Assembly (NCBI GenBank): GCA_035048485.1
Contig: CM068589.1
Span: 1,043,001 to 1,107,000, forward strand
Length of the DNA: 64,000 nucleotides
Source: Pteria penguin
Taxonomy: Eukaryota; Mollusca; Bivalvia; Pterioida; Pteriidae
Reading direction: 5' to 3'
Below, one piece after another: positions 24,501-36,500 of this stretch (the first letter of the stretch is position 1; each line of letters begins with the position of its first letter). The notes below the pieces were generated by a model, which saw only the letters and a program-made list of their open reading frames with translations, searched no databases and had not been told where the DNA came from. A program made the position numbers and the translations under genes.

Positions 24501-27500
24501 CTTAAAAATACCTACTAAGGTGGACAGTTGTACCCACAAATACTCATTAACGTAGACATTTTTGGATCCCTGAGTCACGCATAAATACACAGTAAAGTAG
24601 ACATTTCTATCTTGATGAAGATCTGAGGTAAGACTATGTGCCAGGTGGAACATTTTATTCTATGCCCTTTGGATAGTGGCCTTGACCAGTTGACTACTAT
24701 CAGTCTGGTTGTGGTCACTCCTATGCCCTGACTGGTTGCATGTTTACACATTTTAGTTGTAAATGTTATTTTAGTTACATATGATGTGCTGGTAGTCACA
24801 TTGATGCTGCATGTAGCAAAGAATGACATAGGTTTTGACTCAAATGTGACATGGCTGCCTCCCTACTCTCAGTGTGATATATTGAAACTAGCTCTTCTTT
24901 TTGTACAAATTTTGTTAGGACAGACTTTCTGTTGACTCCATTTTTTATACATACTGATTTAACCAACTTTCTCTTGATTCCAGTTTTTATACACATACTG
25001 GTAGGACACACTTTCTGTTAACTCCAGATTTTGTATACATTTTAGTAGGACACACTTTATGTTGACTCCAGATTTTGTATACATTTTAGTAGGACACACT
25101 TTATGTTAGCTTTAGATTTTGTATACATTTTGGTAGGACACACTCTGTTGACTCCAGATTTTGTATACATTTTGGTAGGATACACTTTCTGTTGGCTCCA
25201 GATTTTGTATACATTTTAGTAGGACTTACTTTATGTTGGCTCCAGATTTTGTATACATTTTGGTAGGACACACTCTGTTGACTCCAGATTTTGTAAACAT
25301 TTTGGTAGGACACACTTTCTGTTGACTCCAGATTTTGTATACATTTTGGTAGGACAGACTTTCTGTTGACTCCAGATTTTGTATACATTTTAGTAGGACT
25401 TACTTTATGTTGGCTCCAGATTTTGTATTCATTTTAGTAGGACAGGCTTTCTGTTGGCTCCAGATATTGGATACATACTGGTAGGACACACTTCATGTTA
25501 GCTCCAGATTTTGTATACATACTGATGTAACAGACTTTCTCTCGACTCCAGTTTTTATATACATACTGGTAGGACAGACTTTCTGTTGACTCCAGATTTT
25601 GTAAACATTTTGGTAGGACACACTTTCTGTTGACTACAGATTTTGTATACATTTTGGTAGGACAGACTTTCTGTTGACTCCAGATTTTGTATACATTTTG
25701 GTAGGACACACTTTCTGTTGACTCCAGATTTTGTAAACATTTTGGTAGGACACACTTTCTGTTGACTCCAGATTTTGTATACATTTTGGTAGGACAGACT
25801 TTCTGTTGACTCCAGATTTTGTATACATATTGTTAGGACAGACTTCCTCTTGACTCCAGTTTTCAGCATAATTTTATATTGCCATTTTGGCACGTGCATG
25901 ATATTTACTGTGAGAAAATGCATTCTAAAATTCTGCATGAATTATTGCCTACTTATTTAGTGATTGGGATGAATGAATCTTGTCTGGCACCAGCTGATTT
26001 TTAATCTATCAAAATTCAATAACTCCAACCAAAATAAAAAAGAAAAGTTATTAAATATGAAGTGTTTGACCAAACTTACTGAAATCTGAATTTTTTATAG
26101 ATATGTCTTAAATTTTAGACTGAGAAAAGGTAAAAATTCAGAGGGGGTGTTGGGGATTGTTTTTGGCCTGTTCTCTGTCTACTTAGAATTAATTTAAAAA
26201 CTGAATTTAATCTTTTTGCTACTTGTGATTTCTGATTTCTCTGTGATGCTGGTTATAATCCATGGATGAGGCTATGAGGCTAGTGGAATGATACACAAAT
26301 GTACCTGTAAAAGGAAAGATGGATGGGAGAAGGGAGGGAGTTGTCTTCCGGTATGATGGTTCCTTCCACTACATTGGTTGCCATCACACAAAACTGATGA
26401 AACAATAATCATTTTTTATTTTCCTCTTCGTTGGTAAAATTCATTTCAACAAAAAGGTAATTGTAAATATTTTCTTGAATAAAGATCTGGGGTTTCCTTT
26501 TAGATTTTCTGCTTGACATTGGCATTTATTAGCTAGTCTAGCGTTAAATTATTTTGTGTGTGTATATATCATCTTTAGACATTGCAAAAGGGATGTTCCA
26601 CTGTGGAGAAAGCCTTTTTAGCTCACCTGAGCCAAAGGCTCAAGTGAGCTATTGTGATCAATCACCGTCCGTCGTCCGTCCGTTGTCCGTCGTCCGTAGT
26701 CCGTCGTTAACTTTTCACATTTTCGACTTCTTCTCCAGAACCACTGAACAGAATTTGATGAAACTTGATAAGCATGTAGTACTCATGGTCCCCTACAAGT
26801 GTTGTTGTTTTTCGTCCGGATTCATCAACAGGTGGCGCCACCACAGGCAAAAGTAGGTCAAAGAGGGTACCCTCCTTTGACAAACTTCTTCTTCAGACCG
26901 GGGGCATACAGAGACAAACCGAATGCATAGGAATGATCTAGAGGGATGTGTGAAGAAGTGTTGTTATTTTTGGTTCCGTTCTGAAATCAAATTTTTGACG
27001 TTTTTTTGTACTTGGTAGTTTTAATGCAGAAAAGAGGTATTTTTTTCTTTTAGTAAACATTGATGCATTAATTTGGTTTAATTTGATCATTTTGATGGTA
27101 AGAAATACTACTGCGAAGAAAATTTTTCAATATTTTATGTATTGGATTTTTTATGAATTTTTTAAGACTTTCAAGAAAAAGGGGGTGGGATAATTGGTGT
27201 AAACATTTCACAGTTTGAACTTTTTCTTTGGAACCACTTGCTGGAATTCTATGAAACTTGGCATGCATCAAATACTCAAGGTCCCCGACAAATGTGGTCA
27301 TCTTTGTCAGGATCCATGAACAGGTGGCACCACCACAGACAAAAGTAGGTCACAGAGGGTACCCTCCTTTGACAAACTTCTTATTCAGATCGGGTGCATA
27401 CAGCGACAAACCGACTGCATAGGAATGATTTAGAGGCATATGGGAAGAAGTGTTGATATATTTGGTTCCATTCCGAAATCAAATTTCTGAGGTTTTTTCA

Positions 27501-30500
27501 TTTTTATTTTGGACTTTGTTATTTTAATGCATTAAAGAGTTATTATTTTCTTTTAGTAAACATTGATGCATTCATTTGGTTTCATTTAATCATTTCTATG
27601 GTAAGGAATGCTGGTGCGAAGGAATTTTTTCAATATCTCGATTTTTGAATTTTTTAAGACTTCCATGAAAAGGGGGGGGGGACAATTTTTCATATCTTCA
27701 ACTTGATCTACAGAGCAACTTGAAGGATTGTGATAAAACTGGGTAGGATGCAAGTACTCATAGTCCTTTTCAAAGGTTTTGTTTTTTGTGCGGATCATCC
27801 AAATTGGTTAACAGATAATGCCACAATGTCTAAAAGTAGGTCTCACAATGGTACATATACCACTTGGTAATTGAAATATGGAGAGTAGCGGTTCAAATCC
27901 AGCTGTGGTCAAAAAATTTTTTTTTTTTTTTTTTACACACCTAAATAAGTTTTTAGATGTTTCTCAACACTCAACATATGAAATTAGGAATTTTACGTTT
28001 AAGACTTCCAAAAAAAAAGGGGGGGGGGGGTGTTTTGGCCATTTTTCACATTTTCAACTTTTTCTACAAAACTGTTTGAAGGATTTTAATAAATCTTGGT
28101 AGAAATAAGTCACTTATGATCCTCTTCAAATTCTGTTGTTTTCGTCCAGACCTCTTTACAGGTGGCGCCACCATAGTCAAGAGTAGGTCACAAAAGAGTT
28201 CCCTCGTTTAACAATATTCTTTTTCATACGGGCTGTATACAGAGACAAACAGAATGCATAGAAATGATCTAGAGGGATGAGTGAAGATGTATTGTCATTT
28301 TGGTTCCCTTCCAAAATCAAATTTTAGAATTTTTTTCGACATTTCTTTGGACTTGGTGATTCAATGCAGAAAAAAGTGTCATATTTCCTAGTTAATTGAT
28401 AATGATGATTTCTTATGGACTATTGTGATCATAATTATGGTAAGGATTGTTACTTTGAAAGAATTTTGTCAATATCTCAATTTTTGGATTTTCTATGAAT
28501 TTTTTAAAACTTCCAAATGAGGGTGTATAGGAACAATTCAATCACATTTTTCACTTCTGCTGTTATACCACATGAAAGATTTTAATGAAACATGGAATAC
28601 ATGAAGTACTAAAAGTCCTCTATCAATTTGGTAAATTTCATCCAAATTGGTTAACAGATAATGCCACCATGTCTAAAAAGCAGTTCTCACAATAGTACAT
28701 ATACCACTTGGTAATTGAAATATGGAGAGTAGCGGTTCAAATCCAGCTGTGGTCAAAATTTTTTTTTCATTTCTTTACACACCTAAATAAGTTTTTAGAT
28801 GTTTCTCAACACTCAACATATGAAATTAGGCAATTTTAAGTTAGATCTGGACAATATTTGAAACAATTGTTGTTCATGACCCAGACTTGAAATCAGTCAA
28901 CAAAAGGCCCCACCTAAAGAAAATGACTAACTTGTTGCCCTGAATGACTTCTTGCAGAGACAAAGGAAATGCTTAATATCAAAATCACCTGAATGGATGT
29001 GCAAAAAAGTGTTGTTTTTTATTCTAGCCTGAAATAAAATTTGACATATTTTCAACATCTGTGTTGACTTAGTCACATTAATGCAAAAATAAATGAATTC
29101 TTCCTTCATGCATGACTGATAATCTAGGTACTCAGGTGAGCGATATAGGCCCACTTGGGCCTCTTGTTTAAATGGAGGACCTAAACAAATACCTTACCTG
29201 TGTGAAGAAGCGAGATTAAATACATGTATTTTATTCATTTCAGTGCTTTTCAATCTGCTTTCTGTATAGTTTCTTTTCATTTTGTACTGTTAAACCTCAA
29301 TTTTAAACCACCTTTTGTGAATAATGATATAACAATAGGTATTCAAATGAAATATTGTAATTGTATCATAATAATAATGCAATTATCAGTCATGAGAAAA
29401 ATTTTTTTTTTTTTAATTGTTTTTTAATATTAGAAGTGAAACTTGATCTTTTTGAAATTCATCAAATTGTAGTCATGTTGAAGCAAAAGCATACAAAAAA
29501 TATATAGTTATATATCATACTTGGTCAAAAGATTGAAATTTGCAGAAAAATATTGATATTGGTGCTTGCATTTGATGTATTCAGTCTTTTCGTTATACAG
29601 AGTTACCTCCCATTTGGGACAGTATCTGACGAAAAACACTTATGATGTCATCAAATTCTATGGAAACTGATCTAAAACTCAGGGAAATGATTGTCCACAA
29701 ATGACGTTTTCATAGGAAATTGCTGACATCATAATTGTTTTACGTCAGATACCGTCCCAAAATGGGAAATGACTCTGTTTAGCGAAAAGACTTAATAGTG
29801 TGAAAAGATAGCGACATAAAGTAATTATGTAATTTAAGTATGACAATTTAATATAAATATTGAATACGTCAGTAAAATTTAGTCCTCTGTTATTCTAATA
29901 TTTTATTATTAAACACATGATCAGCATAAAAATGTTTGGAAACGTAGTGCAGTCATCATGGATACTTAGTTGATATAAAATCGTTAACTTTGATATTTAA
30001 TAAATTAATTTGCACATTAAAAGAACCCATTAAGTAAGATGTATTTTGCATTATATTCCAGCTGCCGATCATCCGATCCATCCTCCGAAGAAGTCCGACC
30101 CATTCGAAGTTGAGATTCCAGAGGCAGTAGAATGCAGTATCAAAATGAAGCAAGGAATTGTCTACCTTTACAAGGACTCAGAGGCCATGGAGAATGAGGA
30201 GCCAATTGACATGCCATACCCTGATCTCAAGATGTTCCTGTCCGACATGAATCTGATGTATGCTCTCATCAGCGATGGACCACTGTAAGTATTCCGTAAC
30301 ACTGTGAGTGGGCACTGTAAGTAATCGGTAACACTGTGAGTGGGCACTGTAAGTATCCATTAACACAGTGAGTGGGCACTGTAAGTATTCGGTAACACAG
30401 TGAGTGGGCACTGTAAGTATTCAGTAACACTGTGAGTGGGCACTGTAAGTATTCAGTAACACAGTGAGTGGGCAGTGCAAGTATTCAGTAACACCGTGAG

Positions 30501-33500
30501 TGGGCACTGTAAGTATTCAGTAACACTGTGAGGGGGCACTGTAAGTATTCAGTAACACCGTGAGTGGGCACTGTAAGTATTCAGTAACACCGTGAGTGGG
30601 CACTGTAAGTATTCGGTAACACAGTGAGTGGGCATTGTAAGTATTCAGTAACACTGTGAGTGGGCACTGTAAGTATTCAGTAACACAGTGAGTGGGCATC
30701 GAAGTATTCAGTAACACCATGAGTGGGCATTGTAAGTATTCAGTAACACTGTGAGTGGGCATTGTAAGTATTCAGTAACACTGTGAGTGGGCACTGTAAG
30801 TTTTCAGTAACACCATGAGTGGGCACTGTAAGTATTCAGTAACACCGTGAGTGGGCACTGTAAGTATTCAGTAACACCATGAGTGGGCACTGTAAGTATT
30901 CGGTAACACAGTGAGTGGGCACTGTAAGTATTCAGTAACACTGTGAGTGGGCGCTGTAAGTATTCAGTAACACCATGAGTGGGCACTGTAAGTATTCGGT
31001 AACACAGTGAGTGGGCACTGTAAGTATTCAGTAACACCGTGAGTGGGCACTGTAAGTATTCAGTAACACTGTGAGTGGGCACTGTAAGTATTCAGTAACA
31101 CCGTGAGTGGGCACTGTAAGTATTCAGTAACACAGTGAGTGGGCATCGAAGTATTCAGTAACACCATGAGTGGGCATTGTAAGTATTCAGTAACACTGTG
31201 AGTGGGCATTGTAAGTATTCAGTAACACTGTGAGTGGGCACTGTAAGTTTTCAGTAACACCGTGAGTGGGTACTGTAAGTATTCAGTAACACTGTGAGTG
31301 GGCATTGTAAGTATTCAGTAACACAGTGAGTGGGCACTGTAAGTATTCAGTAACACAGTGAGTGGGCACTGTAAGTATTCAGTAACACCATGAGTGGGCA
31401 TTGTAAGTATTCAGTAACACTGTGAGTGGGCATTGTAAGTATTCAGTAACACAGTGAGTGGGCACTGTAAGTATTCAGTAACACCGTGAGTGGGCACTGT
31501 AAGTTTTCAGTAACACCATGAGTGGGCATTGTAAGTATTCAGTAACACTGTGAGTGGGCATTGTAAGTATTCAGTAACACTGTGAGTGGGCACTGGAAGT
31601 TTTCAGTAACACCATTAGTGGGCACTGTAAGTATTCAGTAACACCATGAGTGGGTACTGTAAGTATTCAGTAACACTGTGAGTGGGTACTGTAAGTATTC
31701 AGTAACACAGTGAGTGGGCATTGTAAGTATTCAGTAACACTGTGAGTGGGCACTGTAAGTATTCAGTAACACCGTGAGTGGGCACTGTAAGTATTCGGTA
31801 ACACAGTGAGTGGGCACTGTAAGTATTCAGTAACACTATGAGTGGGCACTGTAAGTATTCAGTAACACCAATGAGTGGGCACTGTAAGTATTCAGTAACA
31901 CTGTGAGTGGGCACTGTAAGTATTCAGTAACACTGTGAGTGGGCATTGTAAGTATTCAGTAACATAGTGAGTGGGCACTGTAAGTATTCAGTAACACAGT
32001 GAGTGGGCACTGTAAGTATTCAGTAACACCATGAGTGGGCATTGTAAGTATTCATTAACACAGTGAGTGGGCACTGTAAGTATTCAGTAACACTGTGAGT
32101 GGGCATTGTAAGTATTCAGTAACACAGTGAGTGGGCACTGTAAGTATTCAGTAACACTGTGAGTGGGCACTGTAAGTATTCAGTAACACTATGAGTGGGC
32201 ACTGTAAGTATTCAGTAACACTGTGAGTGGGCATTGTAAGTATTCAGTAACACTGTGATTGGGCACTGTAAGTATTCAGTAACACCGTGAGTGGGCACTG
32301 TAAGTATTCAGTAACACTGTGAGTGGGCACTGTAAGTATTCAGTAACACCGTGAGTGGGCACTGTAAGTATTCAGTAACACAGTGAGTGGGCACTGTAAG
32401 TATTCAGTAACACCATGAGTGGGCACTGTAAGTATTCAGTAACACTGTGAGTGGGCACTGTAAGTATTCAGTAATGCAATCAGTTGGCATTGTAAGCTTC
32501 AAGGTAGAAATACGCAAGAATGAAAATAATAATAATTTTGTTCATGTTTTGGATTTTAGCCTTCTACCTAATCAATTCTTTTAAACTTGAGCACATTTTC
32601 TGCCCCACTGCAGAACAAAAGAATGGTGGGTATAAAAGCATGAGTCAAAACGGTGAATAAGTAATCAGGATCTTGCATATTTTGATTGTTAGAATTCTTA
32701 TGTAAATTACTTCAAATGCATTGAAGAAATAATAGCGGAAATGGGAAGTGCTTCATCTCAAGTTTTGTCATTTTTAGTTAGAATAGTGTTACACCCGAAT
32801 CTTTTTCTCCAATGACAGGTCATTGTTCTTGTAAGACTTTACTGCATTGATTTCATTTGAAATCAGACAAAAGGGACATTTTTTTTTTACCTCCCAGATG
32901 TATAACAAATTTCGTCAAACGTCACTTTCTTCTTAAAAAACGGATTGAGGTATTTTGCAACTGAGATTATAGAGAATTGAGCTTATTTTCTAGAAGATAT
33001 CAGCTTATGTTCTAGTAGGATATCAGCTTATGTTCTAGTAGGATATCAGCTTATGTTCTAGTAGGATATCAGCTTATGTTCTGGAAGATATTGGCTTATG
33101 TTCTAGTAGAATATCAGCTTATGTTCTAGAAGATATCAGCTTATGTTCTAGTAGGATATCAGCTTATGTTCTAGTAGGATATCAGCTTATGTTCTAGAAG
33201 ACATCAGCTTATATTCTAGTAGGATATCAGCTTATGTTCTAGTAGGATATCAGCTTATGTTCTAGTAGGATATCAGCTTATGTTCTAGAGGATATCAGCT
33301 TATGTTCTAGAAGATATTGGCTTATGCTCCAGTAGGATATCAGCTTATGTTCTAGTAGGATATCAGCTTATGTTCTAGAAGATATCAGCTTATATTCTAG
33401 TAGGATATCAGCTTATGTTCTAGTAGGATATCAGCTTATGTTCTAGTAGGATATCAGCTTATGTTCTAGTAGGATATGAGCTTATGTTCTAGTAGGATAT

Positions 33501-36500
33501 CAGCTTATGTTCTGGAAGATATTGGCTTATGTTCTAGTAGAATATCAGCTTATGTTCTAGAAGATATCAGCTTATGTTCTAGTAGGATATCAGCTTATGT
33601 TCTAGTAGGATATCAGCTTATGTTCTAGAAGACATCAGCTTATATTCTAGTAGGATATCAGCTTATGTTCTAGTAGGATATCAGCTTATGTTCTAGTAGG
33701 ATATCAGCTTATGTTCTAGAGGATATCAGCTTATGTTCTAGAAGATATTGGCTTATGCTCCAGTAGGATATCAGCTTATGTTCTAGTAGGATATCAGCTT
33801 ATGTTCTAGAAGATATCAGCTTATATTCTAGTAGGATATCAGCTTATGTTCTAGTAGGATATCAGCTTATGTTCTAGTAGGATATCAGCTTATGTTCTAG
33901 AGGATATCAGCTTATGTTCTAGAAGATATTGGCTTATGCTCCAGTAGGATATCAGCTTATGTTCTAGTAGGATATCAGCTTATGTTCTAGTAGGATATCG
34001 GCTTATGTTCTAGAAGATACCGGCTTATGTTCTAGTAGGATATCAGCTTATGTTCTAGTAGAATATCAGCTTATGTTTTAGAGGATATCAGCTTATGTTC
34101 TAGTAGGATATCAGCTTATGTTCTAGTAGGATATCAGCTTATGTTCTAGAAGATATCGGCTTATGTTCTAGAAGATACCAGCTTATGTTCTAGTAGAATA
34201 TCAGCTTATGTTTTAGTAGAATATCAGCTTATATTCTAGAAGATATCGGCTTATGTTCTAGTAGAATATCAGCTTATGTTCTAGTAGGATATCAGTTTAT
34301 GTTCTAGAAAAATATCAGCTTATGTTCTAGTAGAATATCAGCTAATGTTCTAGTAGGATATCAGCTTAATTTCTAGTAGGATATCAGCTTATGTTCTAAA
34401 AGATATCAGCTTATGTTCTAGTAGGATATTAGCTTATGTTCTAGTAGATTTTGTTCTAATAGATTATGTTCTAGTAGTATATCAGCTTATGTTCTAGTAG
34501 GATATCAGCTTATGTTCTAGTAGAATATCAGCTTATGTTCTAGTAGAATATCAGCTTATGTTCTAGTAGGCTATCGGCTTATGTTCTAGAAGATATCAGC
34601 TTATGTTCTAGTAGAATATCAGCTTATGTTCTAGTAGAATATCAGCTTATGTTCTAGTAGGCTATCGGCTTATGTTCTAGAAGATATCAGCTTATGTTCT
34701 AGAAGATATCAGCTTATGTTCTAGTAGAATATCAGGACATGTTTTAGTAGAATATCAGCTTATGTTCTAGTAGGCTATCGGCTTATGTTCTAGAAGATAT
34801 CAGCTAATGTTCTAGTAGAATATCAGCTTATGTTCTAATACGATATCAGCTTGTATTTGCTTTCTGAGAGATGCCTGCCAAAATGCTGATTTTAAAGATA
34901 CCCGCCCCTTTAGGAAATATTTGTTTAATGAATACAAAATTAGAATTAGAAGTTATAAGCATTGATAGAACTCTGAAATTATTTGGTCAAAAGTTCAAGT
35001 ATAATTATTTTATCTAAACATAGTAACATAATAACATAGTAACATAGTTCGTTTCAATCAGATGTTGTCCGATGCATGATACAACAGAGAATATTTGATA
35101 TATGGGATAAACAGAGGTGTGTTAAACTGGATATAGATTGTTCGTTAGAGATTTGACTATCAGGGATTGTTGTCGTAATATTGTATTTGTTAATACTTGC
35201 CAGGAAATCGTTCATCTATCGTCGACTCTGTTGCCATAATATTGTATTTCTTAATACTTGCCAGGAAATCGTTCAGCTATCATCGACTATGTTGCCATAA
35301 TATTGTATTGCTTAATACTTCTCAGGAAATCGTTCAGTTATCATCGACTTTGTTGCCGTAATATTGTATTTCTTAATGTTGTCAGGAAATCATTCAGCTA
35401 TCGTCGACTTTGTTACCTCTCCTCCAAGTATCAGCTCCACACACTACTGAATGAACTCAAAGAGTCAGTAGCGCAGAGAGAGGTCCCACATAGAGACTTC
35501 TACAACATCAGAAAGTTAAGTGTTTCTCTACTTGTATATTGAAAAAAAAGGTTGTGATTTGTCTTTTTTTTTTCTTTGATTCAAGTGAAGGACCACATTT
35601 TGGGCATCATCTTATTGCGCTATGTATACAGTTGATCTGTCAAATATTTACACTTGGATACCCATGTACATGCTATGTATACAGTTGATCTGTCCTATAT
35701 TTACAGGTGGATACCCACGTATATGCTATGTGTACAGTTGATCTGTTCTATATTTACAGGTGGATACCCATGTACATGCATCATCCTGTATGAACCAGAA
35801 ACATTTATTACGTTTCATTAAGAAAATGATGAAGACACGAGCAGATGATCTTGTCTGTAAGGATAAGAAAAGTGGACGAGAAATGAGCCTCCAAGAGGTA
35901 TGAAGTGTACCAGATCATTTATCACATCTCTTAAAATGCTTGATCTGTGCCAGAGTAGCTCTTTAAAGAAATTATTATATTAGTAAAGTATTGTATTGAA
36001 GTGTGGTACCATTGAGACTTCAGAGCTAATGAATAAGAAAGGTGTGTCTGGAGAAGGTGTTCATTTTTCAAGGATCCGTTTGACTGTTCTGAAACTTACT
36101 GATGAAATATTTCAGAGACTGTGGGGCACAGAAATGAACATTCTTTTCCCACAGTGTATACCTCAGTGACTGAGGCGCACAGAAATGAACATCCCTTTCT
36201 CACAGTGTATACTTCAGTGACTGAGGGGCACAGAAATGAACACCCTCCTCCCACAGTGTATACCTCAGTGACTGAGGGGCACAGAAATGAACACCCTCCT
36301 CTCAGTGTATACCTCAGTGACTGAGGGGCACAGAAATGAACACCCTCCTCCCACAGTGTATACCTCAGTGACTGAGGGGCACAGAAATGAACACCTTCCT
36401 CCCACAGTGTATACCTCAGTGACTGAGGGGCACAGAAATGAACACCCTCCTCTCAGTGTATACCTCAGTGACTAAGGGGCACAGAAATGAACACCCTCCT

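Larger units (their letters stand above)
18871..24904. other. Intronic sequence, few features
   Basis: 18871-20865, 21286-22255 and 22292-24904 hold only the items listed separately, a duplicated GATACATGACAGGTGATT at 19655-19692, a (TA)n/T run at 22530-22560, and a CCATGACCTTTGACATTGTA segment at 23219. GTGGACCCTTGTAnnGGT occurs at 24285 and 24355. Confidence 0.55.

Noticed and set aside
24348..25938. Minus-strand frames with [20 protein letters not shown] repeats
   Set aside because: 44-bp array artefact with overlapping frames in several phases.
26554..29154. Short frames within the 2.55-kb element
   Set aside because: None shows transposase, helicase or reverse transcriptase motifs, and the modules have stops in all frames.
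30178..31914. Minus-strand frames with [14 protein letters not shown] repeats
   Set aside because: Products of the 32-bp donor array; start and stop change with every single-base shift.
35386..35775. AT-AC or other U12-type intron to rescue the junction at 35515
   Set aside because: The intron would have to start AGTTAAG and end TTTAC; no AT start and no U12 donor consensus. A missing base is simpler.
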